A program made the translations under genes and the position numbers. A stretch of DNA of 64,000 nt from UBA1413 sp964552955 (GTDB lineage Bacteria > Bacteroidota > Bacteroidia > Bacteroidales > Prolixibacteraceae): the NCBI GenBank assembly GCA_964552955.1, contig CAZKIU010000011.1:1-64000 (forward strand), in the 5' to 3' direction. How positions within the stretch are numbered: the first letter of the stretch is position 1; each line of letters opens with the position of its first letter. Positions 26,348 through 35,418 of this stretch are shown here, piece after piece. The notes beneath the pieces are model-generated. The model saw only the letters and a program-made list of their open reading frames with translations, did no database searches and was not told the origin of the DNA.

Positions 26348-28087
26348 TCATTCGCCTTTTTCGAGCCACTCCCTGACTTGGACGGGGGTGGGATTTTGAA
26401 GCTCAAGTTTATTTTTTTTGTTATAACCGCAGATTTCCTGGTGCAGCTTGGTGAACTTTCCGGCTTCCCTGAGTTTAGCCGTAGAGGTATAACCCAGTTT
26501 CTTAAGCACCTCAATCCATTCGGGAGGAATGCCCAGGGCGAGGAAATCATCGGTGGCCAGGGCCGCTTCCGGCGCATGGATTTCAGGTTTCATCTGGGGA
26601 AAGAAGAGCACATCCTGGATGGAGAGGTTATTGGTCATAAACATGGTCAGGCGGTCGATGCCGATACCCATGCCTGAAGTAGGAGGCATGCCATATTCCA
26701 GGGCACGCAGGAAATCATTGTCGATGAACATGGCTTCGTCATCCCCTTTTTCAGAGAGCCGGAGCTGTTCCTCGAACCTCTCGCGCTGATCGATGGGGTC
26801 GTTCAGTTCGGAATAAGCATTGGCCAATTCCTTGCCGAAGACCATCAGCTCGAACCGTTCGGTGACCCCGGGCTCGGAACGGTGCATCTTTGTCAGGGGT
26901 GACATTTCCACCGGATAGTCGATGATGAAGGTCGGTTGAATATAATGATGTTCACACTTCTCACCGAAAATGGCGTCGATCAGTTTCCCTTTGCCCATGT
27001 CGGGGGTGGTCTCGATGCCCAGCTTGTCACAGATTTGCCTCAGCTCCTCCTCGTTTTTATCTCTGATATCGTAACCGGTATGGGTTTTGATGGCTTCGAC
27101 CATCGTCACCCGGGGATAAGGGGCCTTGAAGTCGATCAGCTGCCCGCCCAGTTCTACCTGGGTAGTGCCATGGAGGGCCAGGGCTACTCTTTCGATCATC
27201 TTTTCGGTAAAGTCCATCATCCAGAAGTAATCCTTGTAGGCCACATAGATCTCGAGCACTGTAAATTCCGGATTGTGGGTGCGGTCCATTCCTTCGTTGC
27301 GGAAGTCCCTGGCAAATTCATAGACTCCGTCAAACCCGCCAACAATCAGCCGTTTCAGGTAAAGTTCGTTGGCGATACGCAGGTACAGCGGGATGTCAAG
27401 GGTGTTGTGATGGGTGATGAAGGGGCGGGCGGCTGCTCCCCCCGGGATGGGCTGCAGAATGGGGGTTTCCACCTCGAGGTAACCGTATTCGTTGAACATC
27501 TCCCGCATGGTGTTGATGATTTTCGTCCTTTTAACAAAAACATCCCTGACCTGTGGGTTGACGATCAGGTCGACATAGCGCATCCGATACCGTTGTTCCA
27601 CGTCGGTGAAGGCGTCAAAGAGGACCCCCTCTTTTTCCTTGACCACAGGCAGGGGCCGGAGGGCTTTGCTTAACAGGGTGAGTTCCTTGACGTGGACCGA
27701 AATCTCCCCCATCTGGGTGACAAAAACATACCCTTTCACCCCAATGGTGTCGCCTATATCGAGCAGTTTGCGGAACACTTCATTGTAGAGGGTTTTATCC
27801 TCTCCGGGGCAGAGTTCGTCACGGTTGACATAAAGCTGTATGCGGCCTGAGGAATCCTGGAGTTCGGCAAAGGAAGCTTTTCCCATGATCCGTTGGTTCA
27901 TCAGCCTGCCGGCCAGACACACATCGCTGAAGTGGCCGGCATTAGGGTCGAAACCTGCCTTAATCTCCGCCGCCATGGCATTCACCGGGTACCTGGCCGC
28001 CGGATATGGATCAATACCCAGTTCCCGTAATCTGCGGAGGGAGTTTCTGCGAATCTCCTCCTGTTCGCTTAACATCATATTTGCCAT
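26348..28087 (-). CDS. lysS: Lysyl-tRNA synthetase (class II)
   Basis: About 579 residues. An OB-fold anticodon-binding domain (about residues 50-170) is followed by the class II core with FRNEGMDRTHNPEF (motif 2) and GMGIGIDRLTMF (motif 3). The last 75 residues after the core form a helix-hairpin-like extension seen in Bacteroidota LysS. I place the start at ATG 28087 (MANMMLSEQ): the -7 box TATCTTTG at 28109-28116 overlaps the more upstream TTG, which therefore cannot be the start of the mRNA-encoded protein. Confidence 0.95.
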   Translation of the reverse strand: MANMMLSEQEEIRRNSLRRLRELGIDPYPAARYPVNAMAAEIKAGFDPNAGHFSDVCLAGRLMNQRIMGKASFAELQDSSGRIQLYVNRDELCPGEDKTLYNEVFRKLLDIGDTIGVKGYVFVTQMGEISVHVKELTLLSKALRPLPVVKEKEGVLFDAFTDVEQRYRMRYVDLIVNPQVRDVFVKRTKIINTMREMFNEYGYLEVETPILQPIPGGAAARPFITHHNTLDIPLYLRIANELYLKRLIVGGFDGVYEFARDFRNEGMDRTHNPEFTVLEIYVAYKDYFWMMDFTEKMIERVALALHGTTQVELGGQLIDFKAPYPRVTMVEAIKTHTGYDIRDKNEEELRQICDKLGIETTPDMGKGKLIDAIFGEKCEHHYIQPTFIIDYPVEMSPLTKMHRSEPGVTERFELMVFGKELANAYSELNDPIDQRERFEEQLRLSEKGDDEAMFIDNDFLRALEYGMPPTSGMGIGIDRLTMFMTNNLSIQDVLFFPQMKPEIHAPEAALATDDFLALGIPPEWIEVLKKLGYTSTAKLREAGKFTKLHQEICGYNKKNKLELQNPTPVQVREWLEKGE

Positions 28088-28108
28088 CTGATTGCCTGAA
28101 AAAACGCT

Positions 28109-28116
28109 CAAAGATA
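28109..28116 (-). promoter_or_regulatory. -7 promoter box (TATCTTTG) for lysS
   Basis: Exact consensus on the minus strand, 21 nt before the ATG at 28087. It decides the start of lysS. Confidence 0.65.
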
Positions 28117-28271
28117 AGAAAAAAGAATCTGACGGGATGGTTAAGCCACAACCAGTTAGGCTTCGATCAGAAAAATACAGTAGTACGAAATGATTGTAAG
28201 TGATTGAAAATCAATGGCAGGAAATTGTAATGCCGGGAATGGTTTTAATTCGGTTATCATTTTTCAATTCT

Positions 28272-28279
28272 TATCTTTG
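28272..28279 (+). promoter_or_regulatory. -7 promoter box (TATCTTTG) for recJ
   Basis: Exact consensus 40 nt before the recJ ATG, in an AT-rich divergent region shared with lysS. Nothing else is seen in 28117-28271. Confidence 0.65.
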
Positions 28280-28319
28280 CATTAAATATGCACGGATGGC
28301 CACGGCAGAAAGGTGAAGA

Positions 28320-30041
28320 ATGAATAGAATCTGGAGTATTAAGCCGCAGGGTGATATCAATGATATAAAACACCTGTCCGCAGCATTGAATGTTAACATG
28401 GTGATTGCTAATTTATTGGCTCAGCGTGGCGTAAAGACATTCAATGAGGCGAGGAGTTTTTTTCGTCCCAGGCTGACTGATCTTCATGATCCCTTTCTGA
28501 TGAAGGATATGGACAAGGCCGTTGAGCGGTTGGAGCGGGCCATCACGAATCAGGAGAAGGTATTGATTTATGGGGATTATGATGTAGATGGGACCACTTC
28601 GGTGGCAATGATATATCTTTTTCTGAAGGATTACCTCTCACAGATCGATTTTTACATTCCCGACCGGTATACCGAGGGGTATGGGATATCGCCGCAGAGC
28701 ATTGATTTTGCGGCTGATGAAAATTTCTCATTGGTTATTGTTCTGGATTGTGGCATCAAGGCGGTGGAGAAGGTGAAAGCGGCGCAGGAGCGCGGGGTGG
28801 ATTTCATCATTTGTGACCATCACAATCCGGGGGAGACCATACCGGAAGCCGTAGCGGTTCTGGATCCGAAGCGGCCCAACTGCCCCTATCCTTACAAGGA
28901 GTTGTCGGGATGCGGTGTGGGGTTCAAGTTGCTGCAGGCCTATACGATGCGGAATCAGATCAATCAGGATAAGCTTTTTGATCTCCTTGACCTGGTCGTC
29001 GTCAGCATAGCCTCCGACATCGTTCCCATCACTGGAGAGAACCGGGTGTTGGCCTGGTACGGGTTGAAGAAACTCAACAACAACCCCGGAATGGGTTTAC
29101 AGACCATCATCAATTTTGCGGGGCTGAATGGGGAGGAGATTTCGATCAGTGATATTGTTTTCAAGATAGGGCCGCGGCTGAATGCCTCTGGGCGCATTGA
29201 GCATGGTAAGAAGTCGGTGCAGATCCTGGTCTCTGTCGATACGGTCAGTTCAGATGCCCTCGGTGAAGAAATTGACTCATTCAATGAAATCCGCAAGACG
29301 CTGGACCGTGATATCACGCAGGATGCGCTGGACATGATCGAAAGGGATGAGGTGATGAAGAATCGCCACAGCACGGTGATCTATAACCGGGACTGGCACA
29401 AGGGGGTGGTAGGCATTGTGGCCTCGCGGCTCACTGAATTCTATTACCGGCCGACGGTTGTGCTCACCGAATCGAACGGGTTTGCCACGGGTTCGGCCCG
29501 GTCGGTTAAGGATTTTGACCTGTATGAGGCGATAGGAGCCTGCAGTGATTTGCTGGAGTCCTATGGCGGTCACATGTTTGCAGCAGGTCTGACCTTGAAA
29601 ATTGAAAATGTCAGGGCTTTCTCAGAGCGGTTTGAGGAGATCGTGGCCAAGTCAGCGGCCACCCGGCAACAGTCGCAGACCATCGAGGTCGACGCCAAAC
29701 TGGCCCTGCACGAGATCACACCCCGTTTTTTCAGGGTATTGAAGCAGTTTGCCCCCTTTGGCCCGCACAACAACAGTCCAGTTTTTGTCACGGAGGATGT
29801 CATTGATGCCGGCAGCAGCCGGCTGGTGGGCAAAAACCTGGAACATATCAAACTGGACCTGATGGAACCCGATGCTTCTTCGGGGATATTTGCAGGGATC
29901 GCCTTTAACATGGCTTCCAAGTTCCCGGTCATCCAATCGGGGACGCCCTTTGATATTTGTTATTCCGTCGAGTTGAACGAATTCCGGGGAAAAACCAATC
30001 TACAGCTTAACATCAAGGATATCCGGACCAAGACCTCGTGA
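28320..30041 (+). CDS. recJ: Single-stranded-DNA-specific exonuclease RecJ
   Basis: A 573-residue 5'-3' ssDNA exonuclease of recombination and mismatch repair. The DHH-domain motifs are present: IYGDYDVDGTTSVAM (about residues 82-96), VLDCGIKA, ICDHHNPG and GPRLNASGR, with the DHHA1 motif YGGHMFAAGL further on, then a C-terminal OB-like domain. The length is typical. It ends immediately against the convergent acyltransferase gene with no spacer. Confidence 0.96.
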   Translation: MNRIWSIKPQGDINDIKHLSAALNVNMVIANLLAQRGVKTFNEARSFFRPRLTDLHDPFLMKDMDKAVERLERAITNQEKVLIYGDYDVDGTTSVAMIYLFLKDYLSQIDFYIPDRYTEGYGISPQSIDFAADENFSLVIVLDCGIKAVEKVKAAQERGVDFIICDHHNPGETIPEAVAVLDPKRPNCPYPYKELSGCGVGFKLLQAYTMRNQINQDKLFDLLDLVVVSIASDIVPITGENRVLAWYGLKKLNNNPGMGLQTIINFAGLNGEEISISDIVFKIGPRLNASGRIEHGKKSVQILVSVDTVSSDALGEEIDSFNEIRKTLDRDITQDALDMIERDEVMKNRHSTVIYNRDWHKGVVGIVASRLTEFYYRPTVVLTESNGFATGSARSVKDFDLYEAIGACSDLLESYGGHMFAAGLTLKIENVRAFSERFEEIVAKSAATRQQSQTIEVDAKLALHEITPRFFRVLKQFAPFGPHNNSPVFVTEDVIDAGSSRLVGKNLEHIKLDLMEPDASSGIFAGIAFNMASKFPVIQSGTPFDICYSVELNEFRGKTNLQLNIKDIRTKTS

Positions 30042-31193
30042 TTACGATCTGAAGACTTCTTCAGCGATGAGGGCATTTTCCACGGGCCGGGCATACATTC
30101 TGGTAAAGCGGCGGGCGACCTCTTCCGGCTTATAGGGTATAGAGGCCTGGGCTTTAGCGATCATATTCTTGAATTCCATGATATCGGCAGAAGTATAGTA
30201 ATCGGTGAATTCACCGGTGCCGTTTTCCAGTTCGTAAGCGACGTAATTATAAGGCCATAATTTATAGTACTGGTGGATACGATGGTCGATACGTTCGGCC
30301 AGGAGTTGCAGGAACTCATTGACGGGCAGCTCGTTGTTTTTCTCCAGGAAGCTGGTCAGGATGGGGCGGCCGAAGGAGAAGTGAACTCTGCCCTTAGGAT
30401 TGATAAGCCCCATCGACATACTCCGGAGGTCATCCTCCGGGGTTTTCTGATAACCATCGGTTTCCTTCATGATCAGTTCGGTGACCTTGGAGATTCCGCA
30501 AGGTTCCAGTTCGTAGGAGATGGAAAGGGGGACCACGGTCAGTTCCCCGAAACCGTCGGCCAGGTTTTTGGTGTTGCTGAGGTTGAGCATCTTCAGAATG
30601 GCCAGGTGCGTCTGGTCATTCCCGTCTTTGGTCCTCCCTTCCCGCTGGGCGATCCATACCGAGAGATTGTCGGTGGTAATGGATTTACGGATATAGGAAG
30701 AGAGTTTTTTGGAGGCCTCCAGCAACTCACGGGCGGCGATATTCCTTTTAACGACGAAGGCCCTGTTGAGTTTGACCACATGGGTAATCCAGTCGTAGAT
30801 CAGCAGGTTATCGCCGATGGCGATCTGGGTGGTGTTCAGACCTGACTGGAACATGACATAGTTCAGAAAGGCTGCATCGAGAACAATATCCCTGTGGTTC
30901 GAAATAAAAAGATAAGGCTTCTTCTTGTCGAGGTACTCCAGTCCGCTCGTCGTAAGACCGCTGGTGGTGGTTTTGAGGATTCTTTCCACCAGCCGTGAAA
31001 CGAAGTGGTGTTGCAACTGCTCTATGGTTTTCACTTCGGAAAGCTGTTTCCGCAGGTGCATCTCTTTATGTTCATCGGGGAAGAGTAATCTGAATACTTC
31101 CGTAAAGGCCGGATCTTCCAGAAGTAATCCTATTTTTTGAGGAACTTCGGCGTCGGTATACGGACGAATATCCTCATATTCACTCAATTCCAT
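30042..31193 (-). CDS. Glycerolipid acyltransferase (PlsB/PlsC-like)
   Basis: A 383-residue protein with a PlsC-type acyltransferase domain (about residues 85-270). The motif I region reads NHRDIVLDAAF: His100 is followed by Asp106, one residue further than the HX4D spacing of classical enzymes, with another Asp at 102. The motif III region is AQREGRTKDG, and VPLSISYE resembles motif IV. It is probably a glycerol-3-phosphate or lyso-lipid acyltransferase at the inner membrane; the exact acceptor is uncertain. It has no signal peptide. Confidence 0.78.
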   Translation of the reverse strand: MELSEYEDIRPYTDAEVPQKIGLLLEDPAFTEVFRLLFPDEHKEMHLRKQLSEVKTIEQLQHHFVSRLVERILKTTTSGLTTSGLEYLDKKKPYLFISNHRDIVLDAAFLNYVMFQSGLNTTQIAIGDNLLIYDWITHVVKLNRAFVVKRNIAARELLEASKKLSSYIRKSITTDNLSVWIAQREGRTKDGNDQTHLAILKMLNLSNTKNLADGFGELTVVPLSISYELEPCGISKVTELIMKETDGYQKTPEDDLRSMSMGLINPKGRVHFSFGRPILTSFLEKNNELPVNEFLQLLAERIDHRIHQYYKLWPYNYVAYELENGTGEFTDYYTSADIMEFKNMIAKAQASIPYKPEEVARRFTRMYARPVENALIAEEVFRS

Positions 31194-31236
31194 GATAAGT
31201 ATGGTTTAATTCAGGACAAAGTAACTAAAATAGTCG

Positions 31237-33276
31237 TTAGAAGTGGTATCTCACCTGCATTTTTAACTCTCTTTTACAATTGCCCTCTCTCAGGTCGTTG
31301 CCTGACCCGGTAGAGGATCGGTCGAACCAGGTGGTAAGGCCCATTTTGACCCAGGCGTCGAGGTGGTTGGATAGGTGGATTTTAAGATTCAGGTAGTTGC
31401 GGAGGCCATGGCCATAGCAGGTCAGGGAGGAGAAAGAATAGAGGAGGTCGTTTTCGAAGGTATATATAGCAGAAGAGGTGGAGCTGGTATGGAACCAGGC
31501 TGTTCTGAAGGAGGAGGTCAGGGGAATGTGCTGTGGTTTCCATGCGATATCATGACAGAGGAGGATGCCCTTTTCGGGAGAGGAGGTGTCGAGGTAGATC
31601 CCCTCGATGCGCCATCGTAGGGCAAGGGCAGGGTGGGGGGAGTAGTCGGTCTGGAGCCTGAGGTTGTGCTGGTGGATGGTTTCCTGACGGTAGAGGGCAT
31701 CGGGGGTGGTTTTTTTCTGGTAGGTTTTGGAGCGGTAGCGGAGGTATCCTGAGATCCGGGAGGATGGGTGCAGGTCGGCTCTCAGGGTAGTCAGGCTGCC
31801 GGTGGAGGGGCCTGCGGTGGTATAGAGGATCCAGGGTGAGCGGTGCCAGTCGGCGGAGGCGGTGAGGGAGAGGCCGGGAGCCGGGAGCAGGCGGAGGGCA
31901 GCAAAGAGGCCGGTTTCGTTGGCACAGCGGCTATGGGCGGCAAAAGCCCCTCCCCAGAGGGCATGGTAGTCGCGATCGAAATGGCGGAAGGAGAGGACCA
32001 CCGCCAGTTGGTCGTGGAGCCGGGCCTCCAGGCCCTGGATGAACGCCTGACCCCCGGGGCAGGAGATGGCGGCCTCCCCGAAGAACTGAAAGTCGCCCCT
32101 GATCCATCGGTAGTCGCACCCTGCATTGACCACCCTTTCCCCCCTGAAATAATATCGTTCATAGAGTTGATGGCCTGGTTCCATGGGCAGGGAAAAGAGA
32201 GAGGCCATGGCGGTAACGCCGGCTTTCAGTCCGGGCCTGGCCCATCGGTAAAAGAGGGCTCCTGTCGATTCCCTGACTGCATTTTTTGTTTCCCTCTCGG
32301 AGGGGGTGCGGTGGTAACCCGAGGCTGGCAGGGAGGAGACTACCAGGGAGGAGTCACTGCGCTCTTCCAGGTTGGCGTCTCTCTTCCGGGAAGAGAGAAA
32401 GAGGTGGAGGCGGTGGTTGTGGTGGTGGAAGGCCACGGCGACTCCCCTGAAAAAGCGGTTTTCATCAGAGGAGGTATGGGGTTTGACATAGGTGAGGTTT
32501 TTGGAGCCTTGCAGGATATCGGTGTTTCCTGACATGGTAAAGCCCTGCCAGATCACTCCCCCCTGGCCGGTACCGGCGGTGAAATCGCCCAGGATGACCC
32601 GTGGTATCAGATCGTTGATTTTAAGGGAGACAAAGCCGGAGGTGTGGTCGAAGCCTCTCTCTCCCGATCCTCCAAAGAGCGGTTCTCCCGGATCCTTGTC
32701 GGCGGTGATGCCTGCCTGGAGGCTGCCCCTTTTTTCAAAGCGGTATTTGACATAAAGCCCCATGGGGTTCCCGGGGTAGGCAGGAGGTTTCTCTTCAAGG
32801 GAGGTAAAGCCCCTGGCCAGAGGGAAGGTACGGTTCCCCCGGACCAGCAGGTCATGGTAGCCTCTTCCCCAGCGAAGGGTATCATCACCGGTAGGGGTTT
32901 TCGTAGCCCCTGTTGTTATGAAAAAGGAGATTTTCATGACCATTTCCCTGTTCATGCCAGGAAGAGAGGCCAGCTCATAGATGGAATAGAAGGGGCCGAA
33001 TCTCTCCCGGAAAGAGAGGAGGGTTGCGGCTACTTCTTCGGTGATAAAGGGGATGTCAAGCAGTTCCTCCCGGTCTGCGGTGTTGATATTGACAGGGTGG
33101 TCTGCTTTGTCCCGGAGTTCTTCCATCCAGGTGGGGGTCTCCTCCTCATCGGGAGTTTCGCCCGCCAGGGCTTCCAGGAAGTCGTTGAAATCCCCGGGCG
33201 TGGGGGCAGGGCGTTGGCTCAGAAGTGGGCCGGCGGAGAGCAGGGCCACCAGGGAGAGCAGAAGGTGGGGTTTCAT
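31237..33276 (-). CDS. Secreted ComEA-like HhH domain fused to a probable outer-membrane barrel
   Basis: A 679-residue protein. A signal peptide (MKPHLLLSLVALLSAGPLLS) is followed by a ComEA-type helix-hairpin-helix pair (about residues 60-120: VNINTADREELLDIPFI, then FRERFGPFYSIYELASLPGM). The remaining 550 residues are rich in alternating hydrophobic and aromatic residues and end VRYHF, with the terminal Phe usual in outer-membrane barrels. I chose ATG 33276 because its ATGA overlap with the upstream gene's stop couples the two, and it gives a clean signal peptide. ComEA HhH domains bind dsDNA during uptake; a DNA role here is inference. Confidence 0.72.
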   Translation of the reverse strand: MKPHLLLSLVALLSAGPLLSQRPAPTPGDFNDFLEALAGETPDEEETPTWMEELRDKADHPVNINTADREELLDIPFITEEVAATLLSFRERFGPFYSIYELASLPGMNREMVMKISFFITTGATKTPTGDDTLRWGRGYHDLLVRGNRTFPLARGFTSLEEKPPAYPGNPMGLYVKYRFEKRGSLQAGITADKDPGEPLFGGSGERGFDHTSGFVSLKINDLIPRVILGDFTAGTGQGGVIWQGFTMSGNTDILQGSKNLTYVKPHTSSDENRFFRGVAVAFHHHNHRLHLFLSSRKRDANLEERSDSSLVVSSLPASGYHRTPSERETKNAVRESTGALFYRWARPGLKAGVTAMASLFSLPMEPGHQLYERYYFRGERVVNAGCDYRWIRGDFQFFGEAAISCPGGQAFIQGLEARLHDQLAVVLSFRHFDRDYHALWGGAFAAHSRCANETGLFAALRLLPAPGLSLTASADWHRSPWILYTTAGPSTGSLTTLRADLHPSSRISGYLRYRSKTYQKKTTPDALYRQETIHQHNLRLQTDYSPHPALALRWRIEGIYLDTSSPEKGILLCHDIAWKPQHIPLTSSFRTAWFHTSSTSSAIYTFENDLLYSFSSLTCYGHGLRNYLNLKIHLSNHLDAWVKMGLTTWFDRSSTGSGNDLREGNCKRELKMQVRYHF

Positions 33277-34097
33277 AGGTGCCAGGTAAAGCCTGCGGCA
33301 GGGGTGAATCCCAGGATGCCATGGTAGCCGAAAGCGATGTCGAAGAGGGTTTTTCCGAGGCGGAATCCTGCACCGAGGGAAAAGGTGAGAGGAGGGGTGG
33401 CCATTCCGCATCGGAAGGAGAAGGTGGGGTGAGGCGAGATTTCAATACCTGTTTTGAGGCGGAAGGGGGTGCCGGACCATTTTTCGGTTTCAGTGCAGAG
33501 GAGGAGTTCCGGTGAGAGGGACCAGCAGGTGCCGCAGCGCACGCCGGTGGGTGTTTTTTCGCTGCCCCAGGGGGTGTGCATGCGCAGGCCTGCCGGGTTG
33601 GAGAGGTGGACCCCGGCGCGCAACCGGGGTGAGAGGGAGGCCATGAGGCCTCCTTCGAAGGTGGCCATCAGGCAGGGGGCCCTGTTTTCGGGGTAACGCA
33701 TGGTGTAGAGGTCAAACTGAACCCCCGCGGTTATCTCCCTGCCCAGAAACATGGCATACCCCAGCGTCGCTTTTCTCTCACAATAGAGCGTGCCCCCCTC
33801 TTGGCTCAGGGTTAGGCCGAAAGCACTGCGATGAAGGGGAATCACCCCTCCTGCCCCCATCCGGGAGAGTTCCCTGAGCAGATAGGGGGAGTCATAGTGG
33901 AGATAGAAGGCATAATCCTGTTCAAAGGCGATCGCTGCCGGGTTACCAAAGAGCCATTCTGCTCCCGGCAGGGCCACCGTTGCCTGGGATAAGGCCCTGG
34001 AACGGGCCCCCGTCATAATAGGGGTCATGGCCTGATTAACAGCGGGGACAAAACAGACCATTACGGAAATCAAAAAATGTAACGCCCATTTTTTCAT
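33273..34097 (-). CDS. PorV/PorQ-like outer-membrane beta-barrel protein
   Basis: A 274-residue protein starting MKKWALHFLI with a signal peptide. The mature N-terminus has GARSRALSQATVALPGAEWL then GNPAAIAF, the hallmark of the PorV/PorQ/UPF0164 barrel group, in which some members are type IX secretion shuttle or anchor components. Beta strands alternate to the end. ATG 34097 is preferred over an upstream start at 34130 that lacks a signal sequence. It overlaps the HhH-barrel gene (ATGA), so the products probably act together. No other type IX gene is in the window. Confidence 0.68.
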   Translation of the reverse strand: MKKWALHFLISVMVCFVPAVNQAMTPIMTGARSRALSQATVALPGAEWLFGNPAAIAFEQDYAFYLHYDSPYLLRELSRMGAGGVIPLHRSAFGLTLSQEGGTLYCERKATLGYAMFLGREITAGVQFDLYTMRYPENRAPCLMATFEGGLMASLSPRLRAGVHLSNPAGLRMHTPWGSEKTPTGVRCGTCWSLSPELLLCTETEKWSGTPFRLKTGIEISPHPTFSFRCGMATPPLTFSLGAGFRLGKTLFDIAFGYHGILGFTPAAGFTWHL

Positions 34098-34243
34098 TTC
34101 GCAGGGAAGTGGTTTCGTGAAAAGGGTCATCCCAATTTACGAAAAAAACCACTTATCGCTCTCTGCAGAGCTCCGGATAATCGGGGTCAGAGTGGCCGGA
34201 AAGCTGCTTCAGCCGGTATTAAATGTTTACAAGGGGGAGGGGG

Positions 34244-34747
34244 TCAGACCCTGAATTTGTAGTTGACGTTTTCGAGTTCTTTATTGGCTTTCACGATTTT
34301 TCCTTTGAGGCCCTCCTTGTAGAGAATGAATTGCTCCATGATCTGTGGGTCGCCGGCGGCGAGGATCTGAATGGCCAGGAGGCCGGCATTGAGGGCTCCG
34401 TTAATGGCCACGGTGGCTACGGGGATGCCGGGAGGCATCTGAACGATGGCCAGCAGGGCGTCGAGGCCTTCCAGGGTGGCTTTAATGGGCACCCCGATGA
34501 CGGGCAGGGGGGTCATGGCGGCGATGACCCCCGGAAGATGAGCTGCCATCCCTGCACCGGCAATTATGACCTTAATGCCCCGTCCATGGGCCGACCGGGC
34601 AAACTGTTCCACCTCGGCAGGCGTCCGGTGCGCTGATAAGGCATTGATCTCAAAGGGGATCTCAAACTCATTCAATAACCTGGCTGCAGCCTCCATCACT
34701 CCCAGGTCGGAAGTGCTGCCCATGATAATACTTACTTTTGGCGTCAT
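34244..34747 (-). CDS. purE: N5-carboxyaminoimidazole ribonucleotide mutase PurE
   Basis: A 167-residue class I PurE that rearranges N5-CAIR to CAIR in purine synthesis. Motifs: IMGSTSDLGVMEAA (residues 8-21), SAHRTP (about 39-44), and AGAGMAAHLPGVIAAMTPLPVIGVP. Length is standard. It stands alone; purK is not in the window. No exact promoter box is seen. The 34098-34243 interval downstream holds a CTCTGCAGAG palindrome but no convincing terminator. Confidence 0.96.
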   Translation of the reverse strand: MTPKVSIIMGSTSDLGVMEAAARLLNEFEIPFEINALSAHRTPAEVEQFARSAHGRGIKVIIAGAGMAAHLPGVIAAMTPLPVIGVPIKATLEGLDALLAIVQMPPGIPVATVAINGALNAGLLAIQILAAGDPQIMEQFILYKEGLKGKIVKANKELENVNYKFRV

Positions 34748-34778
34748 ATCCGTTCAATTATATTTTTACTCTTCTGAA

Positions 34779-34786
34779 TAGTTTTG
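34779..34786 (+). promoter_or_regulatory. -7 promoter box (TAGTTTTG) for hpt-adk-obg
   Basis: Exact TAnnTTTG, 77 nt before the hpt ATG. A weaker alternative, TACCCTTG, lies at about 34795-34802, nearer to the gene. Confidence 0.5.
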
Positions 34787-34863
34787 TTATTTTGTACCCT
34801 TGCAAACGCTAAAATAGTGTATTTTCACCATTCACATCAGAATAAAATATAAAAGGAACAAAT

Positions 34864-35406
34864 ATGGATCAGGTGACGCTTCGCGATAAAACGTTCAGGT
34901 TGTATCTTTCCAATGAGAAGATACTGGAGGCTGTTGACGGGATAGCCGCCCGTATGAACCGGGATCTGGTGGGCAAGGATCCTCTTTTTGTATGTGTGCT
35001 GAACGGAGCTTTCATGTTCGCCGCAGAATTGCTGCAGCGCATCACTTTGGCGGAGACGGAGATCACCTTTGTCAAGATGGCCTCTTACAAGGGGACCCAT
35101 TCCACGGGAATCATCCGGCAGTTGATCGGTCTCAATGAAAACCTTCAGGGTCGGACCGTGGTCGTTCTGGAGGATATTGTTGATTCGGGTAAGACCATCG
35201 AGAACATCATCAGCCAGTTGAGGGACCTGAATCCCGGGGAGATCAGGCTGGCTACCCTTCTCTTTAAGCCGGCGGCGGTGGTCACCCAGGTGAGCCTCGA
35301 CTATGTGGGTATGGAGATTCCCAATGATTTCATTGTGGGCTTTGGTCTCGATTATGATGGTTATGGTCGTAACCTGAAGGACATCTACTCAGTTGTCAAA
35401 GAATAA
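34864..35406 (+). CDS. hpt: Hypoxanthine phosphoribosyltransferase
   Basis: A 180-residue purine salvage enzyme making IMP (and GMP) from the free base and PRPP. The PRPP loop is VVVLEDIVDSGKTIENI (about residues 99-115), and CVLNGAFMFAAEL precedes it. It is followed by adk 12 bp later and then obg, a common Bacteroidota order. Confidence 0.95.
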   Translation: MDQVTLRDKTFRLYLSNEKILEAVDGIAARMNRDLVGKDPLFVCVLNGAFMFAAELLQRITLAETEITFVKMASYKGTHSTGIIRQLIGLNENLQGRTVVVLEDIVDSGKTIENIISQLRDLNPGEIRLATLLFKPAAVVTQVSLDYVGMEIPNDFIVGFGLDYDGYGRNLKDIYSVVKE

Positions 35407-35418
35407 TATTCAATATCT

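Noticed and set aside
33276..33411. N-terminal extension of the HhH-barrel protein
   Set aside because: It would run 45 codons into the upstream gene with basic, Pro-rich content, and would bury the signal peptide.
34131..34243. CTCTGCAGAG palindrome after purE as a terminator
   Set aside because: The following T-run is separated by 12 or more bases from the short stem, so an intrinsic terminator is not convincing.
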